Below, one piece after another: positions 17,065-25,882 of a stretch of 64,000 nt of DNA. The notes under the pieces are model-generated. The model ran no database searches. It was not told the origin of the DNA and was given only the letters and a program-made list of their open reading frames with translations. Position 1 is the first letter of the stretch. Each line of letters opens with the position of its first letter. The position numbers and the translations under genes are program-made. The DNA is taken from positions 116,488-180,487 of the forward strand of contig NZ_VWOX01000014.1 in the NCBI RefSeq assembly GCF_008629675.1. Direction: 5' to 3'. The stretch is from Roseiconus nitratireducens. Lineage in GTDB: Bacteria; Planctomycetota; Planctomycetia; Pirellulales; Pirellulaceae.

Positions 17065-19200
17065 CTAAGCCTTTTTTCCGTTGCTGGCCGCACCCGCCTC
17101 CAGCAGGCGGCTGGTTTTTTGGTCGGCAATGTTCGCGGTGCCGGCCATGCCAAGCAACGTCGTCAATTGCGACCGCACGTCTTCGGTTTCGGCCAGGCCC
17201 ATCATTTTGGCGATCAAGGCCGCAATCGACAGGTCTTTCACGCCGTCGGTATCCAGGTTGAACTGGGAGATCATCTTCTGCAATTGCTCGCGGAAATATT
17301 CGGCGTTCCCGTCGAAGAACGTGTCCTTGATGTCCGTCGCGACACGGCTGTTGTAGACGAACCGGTCGATGGCCTTGCCGCCTTTGACGGCGGAGGTGAT
17401 CTGGTCGAAGAATTCTCCGTCGCCACCGACAATGTCGATGCGAGCAGCCCTCAACGCCTCGCCGACAACGCCGGCCTGGCTTTCGGCGATGCCGCGTTGG
17501 GCGTCGATCGCGGCGATCTCGACGTCCTTTTCTTTCGCCAGCTTCAGCTTGAACTCTTCGTGTTCCTTGCCGACGCTGTCGTACAGCTTCATGGCTTCGG
17601 CCTTCTCGGTGATGCCGACCGCCTCGCTGCGGTACTTCTCCAGGTCCACGCTGGCTTCGGCCATGCCCTGCTTCTCGATCGCGGCCGCTTTGGCCTCGAT
17701 GCCCTTGGCTTCGGCGATGGCCTTCTTTTCCATCACGCTCGCTTGGGCCAGGCCTTCTTTTTCCAGGCTGACGGCCTTGGCTTCCTGGACCTGGGCTTCG
17801 GCCATGCCGCTAGCGGCCGACTGAGCCGCATCGGCTTCGGCAAGCATTTTCGCGGCGGCCGTTTCTTTCTCGGCGGCATCGCGTTTGGCTTCCGCTTCGA
17901 TGCGGATTTTCTCAGCCAGCAACTCACTCGCTTCCTTTTCGGCCTGGGCCAGTTTGGTCTGGCGGATCAGTTCCTCTTCGGCTTTCATCTCCGCGGCGGT
18001 GACTTGAACCTTCTTCAATCGTTCCGCCCTGGCGATTTCTTCGGTGTCCTTGATGCGTTCCTGCTCTTCGACAACCGCGCGTTCGACGGCGACACGTTCG
18101 CGGATCACCTCCTGGATGTTCCGCTTTTCGGTTTCGATCGCCTTTTCCTTCTCGACTTCGGCGACGCCGACCACCCGCAGGCGTTCGGTCGCTTCCAGGT
18201 CGCGGTCCCGGTTGACGCGTTCCAGTTCGACGGCGTCGGTCTTTTCCTTGTTGCGTCGCGCGACCAGGATCTGGCGGTCCTTGTTTTCGGTTGCGACGCC
18301 GATCTCTTCCTCGGTGATGATTCTGGCTCGCTCAGATTCCAGCCGCTGTTCTTCGCCCACTTTCTTCGCCGCGGCCTGCTCTCGGGCGGAGATTTCCGCG
18401 ATTTCCCGTTTCTGTTTCTCGACCGCTTCGACGCGTTGCCGTTCGAGCGCCAGGATCGTCTCCTCGGCTTCGACGTCCTGCTTCTTCAGCGTCTTTTCCT
18501 TGTCGCGGGTGAATTGGTTTTCCTTGACCTTTTCTGCGGACGTCAATTCGGTGATCTTTTTGATCCCCTCGGCGTCCAGAATGTTTTGGGGAGAGAGCAT
18601 CTCCAGCGGCGTTTGTTCCAGGTAGTCGATGGCGGCATCGTCCAACCGGTAGCCGTTCAGATCGGAACCGATCACCTTCAGGATTTCGTCCTTGAACTTG
18701 TCACGTTCCTCGTACAGTTCGACGAAATCGAATTGTTTGCCGACCGTTTTCAACGCCTCGGAGAACTTCGCGTCAAACAGCTCACGCAACGTGTCGATTT
18801 CCGAGCAGCGGCGGGCGCCGATCGATGCGGCGACGACCTTCATCTCTTCGATGCTGCTGTCGACGCGGATGAAGAATGCGACCTTGATGTCCGCCCGGAT
18901 ATTGTCTCGACAGATCAGCCCTTCGCTTCCCTGACGGCTGATTTCAAAGCTCTTCAGCGACAGATCCATCAACTCGTAGCGGTTGATGACCGGCACGACC
19001 AACATGCCTCCGCCGGTGACCACCTTCATCGGTCCGGCACCCGTTTTGACGATGGCCGTATCCGGCCCCACGACCATGTAGCACTTCTTGAACATGGCCG
19101 CGATACCCAGGATCACCACGGCGGCGATGGCCAGGCCGATCAACACGTCAGTCCACCCTTCAGCCAACAGCAGGGGGAGGACGTTCGACAAAGTAATCAC
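17065..19200 (-). CDS. Flotillin-like SPFH/band 7 protein (YqiK type)
   Basis: A 711-aa membrane protein. A single N-terminal membrane segment (about 18-38, DVLIGLAIAAVVILGIAAMF) is followed by the SPFH domain (about 40-215: VVGPDTAIVKTGAGPMKVVTGGGMLV, SRQGSEGLICRDNIRADIKVAFFIRV). Then comes a very long Glu/Ala/Lys/Arg-rich coiled coil (about 230-560) with the flotillin-type AEA repeats (KAEAMKLYDSVGKEHEEF), and a helical C-terminal tail. Such proteins oligomerise into membrane scaffolds. The start codon overlaps the stop of the YqiJ-like gene (ATGA), so the two are translationally coupled. Longer than E. coli YqiK (about 550 aa), mostly through the coiled coil. Confidence 0.9.
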   Translation of the reverse strand: MITLSNVLPLLLAEGWTDVLIGLAIAAVVILGIAAMFKKCYMVVGPDTAIVKTGAGPMKVVTGGGMLVVPVINRYELMDLSLKSFEISRQGSEGLICRDNIRADIKVAFFIRVDSSIEEMKVVAASIGARRCSEIDTLRELFDAKFSEALKTVGKQFDFVELYEERDKFKDEILKVIGSDLNGYRLDDAAIDYLEQTPLEMLSPQNILDAEGIKKITELTSAEKVKENQFTRDKEKTLKKQDVEAEETILALERQRVEAVEKQKREIAEISAREQAAAKKVGEEQRLESERARIITEEEIGVATENKDRQILVARRNKEKTDAVELERVNRDRDLEATERLRVVGVAEVEKEKAIETEKRNIQEVIRERVAVERAVVEEQERIKDTEEIARAERLKKVQVTAAEMKAEEELIRQTKLAQAEKEASELLAEKIRIEAEAKRDAAEKETAAAKMLAEADAAQSAASGMAEAQVQEAKAVSLEKEGLAQASVMEKKAIAEAKGIEAKAAAIEKQGMAEASVDLEKYRSEAVGITEKAEAMKLYDSVGKEHEEFKLKLAKEKDVEIAAIDAQRGIAESQAGVVGEALRAARIDIVGGDGEFFDQITSAVKGGKAIDRFVYNSRVATDIKDTFFDGNAEYFREQLQKMISQFNLDTDGVKDLSIAALIAKMMGLAETEDVRSQLTTLLGMAGTANIADQKTSRLLEAGAASNGKKA

Positions 19201-19952
19201 GATTTGTTCTCCGGTTGAATTTCGATGACGGTGTAGATCCGTTTCGACGAGTCGTAGTCAATGATCCGCACTTCCGTCCCTTTCGGTATTTCCGATTCCT
19301 TGGTGCGGACGTTCAGCAATAGCGGAGCGGCATTCGTCCGAAACTTAGCTTGCCCAAACGAGGGGCTTGCCGCGATCGACGAAATTTCGCAAGTCGCCCC
19401 CAGCAGTCGTTCGGTGTCGTATCCCGGAGGCGGGGTGAACTTGCCCACGGCCGGCTGCGTGACGAACTTCGTCACGATCGTTGCCAACACGAAGTTCCGT
19501 GCCGCCAGCAGAATCGACACCAGCCACGTCGGTGCGTAGCGAGAGGCATCCAGGTAGTGCCACAGACCGTAGGAAATGGCCCAGAAGATGACGGTGAAGG
19601 CGCCCACCCAGATCACCAGCGGGACGCGTCCGAAGTTCGTCCAGCGGACCGTCGTCGCCGCGATCCCGGAAATAAAATCCAGGGTGCCGGCTTCGCCCAC
19701 GTCAAAGTCGCCACCGCCGGTTTCCAATTGCACACCGTCCAGATCCGGACCACCCAGGTCGGGCGCATCCAAGTCGGGAACGCCCAGGTCGGACGGAATC
19801 CCGGCATCCATGTCGGGGACGTCCAAGTCCAGATCGATCAGCCCCAGGACGGCGATCAACGTGTAGAAGACCATCAAGCAAACCAACAGCGAAGCCGGCC
19901 ACACCGGGCCGACAAACATCCGTCCGACGAATTCCGTAAGGGCTTGTTCCAC
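19197..19952 (-). CDS. YqiJ-like membrane protein with C-terminal OB-fold
   Basis: A 251-aa integral membrane protein that is the partner type of flotillins. Hydrophobic segments lie at about 15-38, 103-130 and 140-165. Between the first two is an unusual acidic repeat (DLDLDVPDMDAG...DLGVPDLDAPDLGGPDLDG). The C-terminal 75 residues (LLGATCEISSIAASPSFGQAKF, KGTEVRIIDYDSSKRIYTVI) look like the beta-barrel OB domain of the NfeD/YqiJ group. First gene of the operon with flotillin and the giant ATPase. Presumably membrane-domain organisation or stress protection; no direct evidence. Confidence 0.8.
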   Translation of the reverse strand: MEQALTEFVGRMFVGPVWPASLLVCLMVFYTLIAVLGLIDLDLDVPDMDAGIPSDLGVPDLDAPDLGGPDLDGVQLETGGGDFDVGEAGTLDFISGIAATTVRWTNFGRVPLVIWVGAFTVIFWAISYGLWHYLDASRYAPTWLVSILLAARNFVLATIVTKFVTQPAVGKFTPPPGYDTERLLGATCEISSIAASPSFGQAKFRTNAAPLLLNVRTKESEIPKGTEVRIIDYDSSKRIYTVIEIQPENKS

Positions 19953-20126
19953 TGCACTTTGCCTGCGCGAGAGTCATGCGAGCCCCCAAGCGGCTCGTTA
20001 GCGTAGGGCATTGTTGCGCATCGGATCGGGCGCGTGGTGGGACGGATTCGCGTTTTTTTCCAGTTCCCGCGAAGACACCGCCCGTGCCGGCCGCCCGAGT
20101 TGGCCCGCGGCCGGCGACCGGCCGAC

Positions 20127-21248
20127 TCAGATCACCAGGCCCGATCGGGCGCGGACCGAATCCAGATCCAGCAGTCCCACCAGCCGACCGGCCGCGTCAG
20201 CGACTGGCAACTGGCGGCGTCCGGCCAACGACTGTGTCAGCACCACTTCCAGAGGATCCTCCGGCGACAGAATCGGGACATCGTGGTCGGCAAGCTGGCC
20301 GACCGTGAGCGACGCCGGGGCGCCGCTGCGGACCGCCACTGCCACATCTTCCATTCGGATCATTCCGGTCACCACCTCGCCCGGAGCCACCACGGGGATG
20401 GCCGGGGCCGGACAGGATCGCAAGTGCTCGACCAGTTCGCCCAGCATCACGTCGATCGAAATCCGTGGCGGATGGTGGATCATCGCGTCGCTGACCGACA
20501 GATCACGCAGCGGCTCGATCACGTCCACCTGCTTCGCCTCGGCCAACCCGGCATAGCAGATGAACGCGGCGACCAGTCCGGCGGTGGGATGTCCGAAATA
20601 CAGTGCCAGGGCGGCCATCACCAAAGCACACGCGATTCCGATCGTTGATGCGACACGGGTCGCCAACCGGTATTCGACCACCATCGCCAGCAGACTTCGT
20701 AACACGCGTCCGCCGTCCATCGGAAACGCCGGAATCATGTTGAATAGCACCAAGGCCAAATTCACCAACGCAATCGAGACGGTGAATCCCAGCAGTGAGG
20801 GTGCATTGAGTGCATCCTCCAGGCGTTGTGCGGCCTGGTCGTTTTCCAACACGTCGGCAAAGCCCGGCAATCCGAAACCCGCCGTGGCGATCAGCAGCGT
20901 CGCGATCAACAGGATGATCACGACGTTGACCGCCGGTCCGGCCACGGCGACCAGCAGTTCCTGCCACGGGACCCGCGGGATCTTCATCAGTCGGGCGACG
21001 CCGCCGATGGGGAACAGCGTGATGTCCAGCGTCTCAATGCCAAAACGACGCGCCGTCAACGCATGACCGTATTCATGCAGGGTCACGCACAGAAACATCG
21101 CCAGCAGCAGCAGGACGCTGTAGAACATTCCGGTCACGCCGTCCTGGTATCCCGCGTAGGCGACATAGGCCACCAGCAGGGAAAACGTCCAATGGACGTA
21201 AACGCTGATGCGAAAGTAAGTTCCCAGGTTCAGTCGTCGTTGCCACAC
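20127..21248 (-). CDS. Site-2 protease (M50) with paired CBS domains
   Basis: Intramembrane zinc metalloprotease of 373 aa. The HExxH motif is H58-EYG-H62 within a membrane helix, and the second motif is NMIPAFPMDGGRVLRSLLA with the metal-ligand Asp178. About six hydrophobic segments occupy residues 15-240. The C-terminal ~125 residues form two CBS motifs (VSDAMIHHPPRISID, VGQLADHDVPILSPEDPLEVVL), which bind adenosine nucleotides in related proteins. This is the SpoIVFB/Rip-like group. Its substrate, perhaps an anti-sigma factor, is not indicated by neighbours. Confidence 0.9.
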   Translation of the reverse strand: MWQRRLNLGTYFRISVYVHWTFSLLVAYVAYAGYQDGVTGMFYSVLLLLAMFLCVTLHEYGHALTARRFGIETLDITLFPIGGVARLMKIPRVPWQELLVAVAGPAVNVVIILLIATLLIATAGFGLPGFADVLENDQAAQRLEDALNAPSLLGFTVSIALVNLALVLFNMIPAFPMDGGRVLRSLLAMVVEYRLATRVASTIGIACALVMAALALYFGHPTAGLVAAFICYAGLAEAKQVDVIEPLRDLSVSDAMIHHPPRISIDVMLGELVEHLRSCPAPAIPVVAPGEVVTGMIRMEDVAVAVRSGAPASLTVGQLADHDVPILSPEDPLEVVLTQSLAGRRQLPVADAAGRLVGLLDLDSVRARSGLVI

Positions 21249-21322
21249 GTGCTTGATTTCTCGCTAGGATTTCCGTCCACTCTGATTGGATAGCGACCCG
21301 ATTTTTAACACCGTCAGGCCCC

Positions 21323-21766
21323 ATGTTACGACACAAATTGATTCATCCCCAGATCTCATCGATCCTGGCCGCGTCCGGACACCACAGCACCATTCTGATT
21401 GCCGACGGGAATTATCCCGCCTCAAGCAAGCGTGGGCCCCGGGCGGAATTGGTCAGTTTGAACCTGATGCCCGGTGTGCCGACGTGCGATCAGGTGCTGC
21501 AAGCCGTGCTGTCGGCGATACCGGTCGAGACCATTCAAACGATGAAAACGGAAACCGAAGGCCCCTACGCGCTCGACGGTGATCCCCCGGTCTGGGAAGA
21601 TTACCGCAAGACGATTCAGGCGGAGGGACTGAATCTGGAATTGCAACCGATTGAAAAGTGGGACTTTTACGAAGCGGTCAGCACTAACGACCATGTGCTG
21701 ACGATTCAGACGGCTGATCAACAGCGGTACGCCAACATTTTACTGTCCGTTGGTGTGCGGATGTGA
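21323..21766 (+). CDS. RbsD/FucU-family sugar mutarotase
   Basis: A 147-aa protein that matches the RbsD/FucU fold, which interconverts pyranose and furanose or the alpha and beta anomers of ribose or fucose. Seen: LIHPQISSILAASGHHSTILIADGNYPAS, with the conserved GH and the D-x-N-Y/F-P motif, PGVPTCDQVLQAVLSAIPVE, and the C-terminal YANILLSVGVRM with the conserved YAN. FucU-like features seem to dominate over RbsD, but substrate cannot be told. Divergent from the M50 protease gene with 74 bp between. Confidence 0.85.
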   Translation: MLRHKLIHPQISSILAASGHHSTILIADGNYPASSKRGPRAELVSLNLMPGVPTCDQVLQAVLSAIPVETIQTMKTETEGPYALDGDPPVWEDYRKTIQAEGLNLELQPIEKWDFYEAVSTNDHVLTIQTADQQRYANILLSVGVRM

Positions 21767-21869
21767 ACACCGCTGTGGTGCTCTGATGCGATCTCGGCGG
21801 TCGGCAACATCGCTGCGGCGTCATGCAACCCTCCCATTCTGGCGAGCGGACGACCGGTTGCCTCGCCCA

Positions 21870-22532
21870 TCAACGCCACAGCCATTGGCCAAACTGTTCG
21901 ACGATCTGTTGGCGGTCGCCCATGGATCGGTACAACGCGAAGGTGGCCAGCAAGATCGAGGCGGCCAGCATCATCGCCCCACGCCGAGGCGTGGGCGGAG
22001 TCGTCGTCTGGGACTGGACACGCAGATGCCCCAGCAATTTGTCCCAGAACTCGCTGGATGAAATTGGGGCAAACGATTCGACCGTCGCCGAATCCAAGCC
22101 GGGTTGTCCGCCGATCCGCAAGCGGACCTTCAGCGTGGGCAACGTGACCTCCAGCCGCTCTCGGTCGCAAGTGCTCTGGCCGTCCAACTCCTGGGCGGCC
22201 GCCAGCAGCGGGTCGATCATCTGACTGGGCGTGCGACCATAAATGACCAGCCTTGGCCGCGACACGAGCGCAACCAGACAAACGATCAATCCATAAAACA
22301 CGGCGAGCGCCAGCCACACCCAGGCCCCGAACAGCCCGGCCGCTGCCTTGGGAAAAAACAATTCGCCTGGACCGACCGCCACCAGTCCCGCGATCGCCAG
22401 TCCCAGCGTGGCGATGTCCCGCCCCCCGGTGGTGATCAACGAACGTCCCGAAAGCCGGATCAAGCCCAACAGCATCAGGTAACCAATCAGGGGAAGCAGT
22501 CCGATCAGCAGGTAGATCGATTCGATGTGCAT
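21870..22532 (-). CDS. Conserved-looking membrane protein of unknown function
   Basis: A 220-aa protein with three N-terminal hydrophobic segments (about 5-30, 38-55, 65-92), a soluble region of about 100 residues (RPRLVIYGRTPSQMIDPLLAAAQELD), and a final membrane segment (RGAMMLAASILLATFALY). No family recognised. The soluble domain is likely cytoplasmic or periplasmic depending on helix count. Stands alone between convergent and divergent neighbours. Confidence 0.65.
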   Translation of the reverse strand: MHIESIYLLIGLLPLIGYLMLLGLIRLSGRSLITTGGRDIATLGLAIAGLVAVGPGELFFPKAAAGLFGAWVWLALAVFYGLIVCLVALVSRPRLVIYGRTPSQMIDPLLAAAQELDGQSTCDRERLEVTLPTLKVRLRIGGQPGLDSATVESFAPISSSEFWDKLLGHLRVQSQTTTPPTPRRGAMMLAASILLATFALYRSMGDRQQIVEQFGQWLWR

Positions 22533-22943
22533 GCTTTTGTCGTCAACGGGTTTCCCGGCCGTTCATCGGGCCTGGCATCAAACCTACCAATGATCTTGCC
22601 AGCAGAGTAGTCGCCACCCGGCCCCGATTCTCATGGAAACCGCTTTCCCCTGGACAACCCTAGAGGAGATATCGGGACGCTGCTTCAGGAATACTGCTGA
22701 CGGCTCCGGTTTCGGACGATCACGGCGCGGCCGGAATGATCCCTACGACCGTCACAGTCGGCACATCGAGGCCAAGTTGTCGGAAAGGATTAAGCCCGAT
22801 TTCCGCCCCGCCCCGCGTTTGTGTCGCAGGCTTCTCACGTGCCGACCGCAGACTCCCCAACGGCGTGACCGAGCGTGGCGTGTTCGCGATGGCTTGTCGT
22901 TCGCCGATTTCCGCTCCCGATTCAAAACGTTTCTCCCAGCACG
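22533..22943. other. Intergenic region between divergent genes
   Basis: Contains the upstream sequences of the leftward membrane-protein gene and the rightward glycosyltransferase gene. No convincing gene, RNA or repeat seen. Confidence 0.5.
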
Positions 22944-23930
22944 ATGACTCCGATGCACGGACTGACCGCCGATCCTTCCGCCGAACCGGGGCAGGATCTT
23001 CCCGGCGACGCGAAGCAAGCTTGCGGGGCAGAAGCTTGTGACGGCGTCCGACAACGGGTGGAGCGGTCACTGGAAACGCTCGAGTCGGCCTGCCGGGAAC
23101 TGGACCGCGAAACCATGACCGCGTTTCGGCTGACGGTGATCGTGCCCGTTTTCAACGAGCGCCGGACGCTGCCGCAGGTCCTCGATCGCATCGACCAGGT
23201 GATGCCGTCGGGAACCGAAACGATCGTCGTCGACGATGCCAGCACCGACGGCACGGCTCAGTGGCTGGACCAACTGCCCTCGCGTCCCGATCGCGTGATC
23301 ATTCGTCGCGGACGCAACCATGGGAAGGGTTCCGCGGTCCGGTTGGGGATTCGGCACAGTCGAGGCGAGATTGTCGCGATCCAGGACGCCGACATGGAGT
23401 ATGACCCGGAGGATCTGCTGGACGTGATCACTCCGATCCAGAGGAACCAGGCCAACGTCGTCTACGGTTCACGCTACCTGGCGGAAAGCGATGACACATC
23501 GCGTTTGCATCGATTTGGAAACTGGCTGCTGACCGCGACCAGCAATTGCATGACCGGCCAACGATTGACCGACATGGAAACCTGCCACAAAGCGTTCGCG
23601 GGGGACTTGATCCGCTCCATTCCGCTGCGAGAGTGCCGGTTCGGATTCGAGCCGGAGATCACTGGCAAGCTTGCCTCTCGGCAGGAAGCGATCATCGAAG
23701 TCCCGACGGGTTATCGATCTCGCGATTACTCCGAGGGCAAGAAAATCACCTGGCAAGACGGGCTGGCCGCGTTTGTCTGCATGTGGCGTTATCGAACCGG
23801 CGGATGGCCGCGGCGAGCTGCGGCAGGTGCCGTGCGGGTTGTGTTCAGAAGTTGCCGTTGGGGACGGGACCGGATTCGTGGACGATCCGTGGATGCCGAA
23901 CAAGGCACCGACGAGCCGACGTCTCAGTGA
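22944..23930 (+). CDS. Family 2 glycosyltransferase (dolichyl-phosphate mannose synthase-like)
   Basis: GT-A fold enzyme: LTVIVPVFNERRTLPQVLDRI, ETIVVDDASTDGTAQWL, NHGKGSAVRLGIRHSRGEIVAIQDADMEYDPEDL (D-A-D metal motif) and VVYGSRYL, followed by LTDMETCHKAF and the VPTGYRSRDYSEGKKITWQDGLAAF tail of DPM1-type bacterial enzymes. No C-terminal membrane anchor, so a soluble or peripheral enzyme using polyprenyl-phosphate. I prefer ATG 22944; an upstream in-frame ATG at 22875 gives a less plausible N-terminus. Confidence 0.85.
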   Translation: MTPMHGLTADPSAEPGQDLPGDAKQACGAEACDGVRQRVERSLETLESACRELDRETMTAFRLTVIVPVFNERRTLPQVLDRIDQVMPSGTETIVVDDASTDGTAQWLDQLPSRPDRVIIRRGRNHGKGSAVRLGIRHSRGEIVAIQDADMEYDPEDLLDVITPIQRNQANVVYGSRYLAESDDTSRLHRFGNWLLTATSNCMTGQRLTDMETCHKAFAGDLIRSIPLRECRFGFEPEITGKLASRQEAIIEVPTGYRSRDYSEGKKITWQDGLAAFVCMWRYRTGGWPRRAAAGAVRVVFRSCRWGRDRIRGRSVDAEQGTDEPTSQ

Positions 23931-24488
23931 TCAGGTTCCGGGCAACTGACGCTTGAATCTCGGATTTTCCGCCGGCGGCAGGTCGACGTGGTACTCCTCC
24001 TGATGGCGTCGTCTTTCCACCGGAGTGGCGTAGTATTTCAACCACGTGTCGGTGTCTTCGACGCACATCCACTCGATCGCCTTGCCCGGCACATCGACTT
24101 TTTTCTCGCAACACGGCAAGATGTCACGGTAAATGATGGTGTACAGTTCGCGATCGGACAGGTGATCGGTGCAGCGGAGAAGGATGTTCTTGCTGTGCAG
24201 CCGCTGGATGGTCTTCTTCAATCGGTGCGACAGTTGGGCATCTCCCAGGGCGTCCGGCGGCAGCAATTGCAGCGGCGGGGAGAACCAGTCGGAGATCGGT
24301 AACGCCGGGGCGCGTTCCCAGGCGAGCATCGACGCCAGGTACTCGTTCTCGGCCTGCAGCGACATTCGGTTGACGGACGATTCGATGGACTCGTCACGAT
24401 AGGGTTCCAGCTCGTCCCGAAGCCTGGCATTGGCCATCATCAGCTCGACTTCGTCGATCGCTTGGCGGCGGGTTTCTCGCATATCCAT
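23931..24488 (-). CDS. Uncharacterised 185-aa protein
   Basis: Starts MDMRETRRQAIDEVELMMANARLRDELEPYRDE, a charged helical region, then YLASMLAWERAPALPISDWFSPP, HRLKKTIQRLHSKNILLRCTDHLSDRELYTIIYRDILPCCEKKVDVP and DTWLKYYATPVERRRHQEEYHVDLPP. The 'LL(R/H)CTDHLSDRELY' and 'WL(R)YYATPVERRRHQEEY' stretches look highly constrained, and I believe they recur in planctomycete genomes; no function known to me. The frame is open 50 codons further upstream, but that part is Arg/Pro-rich and unlikely. Confidence 0.7.
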   Translation of the reverse strand: MDMRETRRQAIDEVELMMANARLRDELEPYRDESIESSVNRMSLQAENEYLASMLAWERAPALPISDWFSPPLQLLPPDALGDAQLSHRLKKTIQRLHSKNILLRCTDHLSDRELYTIIYRDILPCCEKKVDVPGKAIEWMCVEDTDTWLKYYATPVERRRHQEEYHVDLPPAENPRFKRQLPGT

Positions 24489-24733
24489 CTGGACCAGTAG
24501 CGGGGGGATGATTCGTACGTGATTTGGGCGGCGGAACCTGATCCGCGGAGTCCCCGGCAGGCGGCTCCTGACGTCCGGTCGGCGTCCACGACAAATCGAC
24601 GACCGTTCCGATGGTATCTGTCGAACTCCGCCGCTCAACGTGGATCTGAAGTAAATCCGGCGTTTCGAAATAATTTCGGCGGCCCCGCCTTAGCTTGATC
24701 GTTACGAACGGAATGGCTTATCAGCTTTGGCCC

Positions 24734-25882
24734 TCACGACCTCTCCGACCGGTCGTCGGCGGTTTCGCGTTGCGGCGACCGTTTCTCGACCCGTTCCCGA
24801 TACAAAGCAGCATGGGATTGGACCATCTGGTCAAGCGAGAATTCCGTCGCGATTCGCTGGCGCGCTTGGGTCGCCAGCAGCCGAGCCTGGTCTGGGTCGT
24901 CCAACAACGCGATCGAGCGACGCGCAAATTCGGCCCGGTCGCCCAGCGGCACCAGCACTCCGGTGCGGTCCGGCTGGACCAGGTCCCGGTTGCCGGGAAT
25001 ATCGCTGGCGATCACGGGAACGCCCGCCTGCATCGCTTCGATCACGGCATTGCTCTGCCCCTCATACTCGCTGCCGATCCAGAACAGGTCGGCATGCGGA
25101 AGCAATTGGGCCACATCCTCCCGTGGCCCCACAAACGCCACGTGCTTGGGCGTCGTGACGGCATCGCGAAATCGCAACAGTTCGGCTTTTTGCGGTCCGT
25201 CGCCGATCACGATCAACGTGGTGTCGTCGCGCGTCGCGGCCAGCAACTCGCCGGCCCAAATCAAGTCGCGATAACGCTTTTGCGGCCACAACCGACCGAC
25301 GGCCAGGATCAGTTTGCGGTTGGTGCTGACGCCCAGTTGCTCGAATGCATGTTCCCGCGTCACGGTGTTGGCGGACCACGGCGGGACCCCGTTGGGAATG
25401 ATGCGGAAGCGTTCCGGGGCAATCCCGTGGCGCTGATAAAAGTCCCGGACACCGGAGCTGTTGGTGGTGATCGCATCACTGCGGTCTGCCAGGAACCGAT
25501 CAATCTTGAAGTGCCACCAACGTTTCCATGGATCGACACAACGTTCGCTGCCGATGACCACGGGGACCTTCGCCATCAAAGCTGCCGCACGCCCAAAACT
25601 GTTGGCCGCGAACAACCAGGTGTGAACGATGTCAGGCCCGAAAGCCTGCAGTTCGCGTCGCAGTCGCCACAGAGCGGTCGGATCCAGCTTGAACCGTTTT
25701 CCGATCACGGTGACGTTGATTCCGGCAGCACGTAACGCCTCGCTCCGGGGACCGTCGCGGGTCAACAGGAACACGCGAACGTCGAAGGCATCGCGGGGGA
25801 GGTTCAGTGCCAGCAACGCCAACTGCTTTTCCGCACCACCCCGATCCATGGTGGGAATGACCAGAGCGACCTTGATGCTCAT
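24734..25882 (-). CDS. GT4-family glycosyltransferase
   Basis: GT-B fold enzyme of 382 aa. N-terminal domain VALVIPTMDRGGAEKQLALLAL (GGAEK motif), ADIVHTWLFAANSFGRAA-like acceptor region, C-terminal donor domain LILAVGRLWPQKRYRDLI, TLIVIGDGPQKAEL, VAFVGPREDVAQLLPHADLFWIGSEYEGQSNAVIEAMQAGVPVIASDIPGNRDLV (the E-x7-E donor motif), and SLDQMVQSHAALY. Likely acts in surface polysaccharide assembly. Its ATG overlaps the stop of the upstream glycosyltransferase gene (ATGA). Confidence 0.9.
   Translation of the reverse strand: MSIKVALVIPTMDRGGAEKQLALLALNLPRDAFDVRVFLLTRDGPRSEALRAAGINVTVIGKRFKLDPTALWRLRRELQAFGPDIVHTWLFAANSFGRAAALMAKVPVVIGSERCVDPWKRWWHFKIDRFLADRSDAITTNSSGVRDFYQRHGIAPERFRIIPNGVPPWSANTVTREHAFEQLGVSTNRKLILAVGRLWPQKRYRDLIWAGELLAATRDDTTLIVIGDGPQKAELLRFRDAVTTPKHVAFVGPREDVAQLLPHADLFWIGSEYEGQSNAVIEAMQAGVPVIASDIPGNRDLVQPDRTGVLVPLGDRAEFARRSIALLDDPDQARLLATQARQRIATEFSLDQMVQSHAALYRERVEKRSPQRETADDRSERS

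Noticed and set aside
16561..19218. 885-codon open frame on the + strand opposite flotillin and the ATPase start
   Set aside because: Antisense shadow: the flotillin's Glu/Lys/Ala-rich helix codons read as Phe/Leu/Arg in reverse. The minus-strand protein has clear SPFH motifs.
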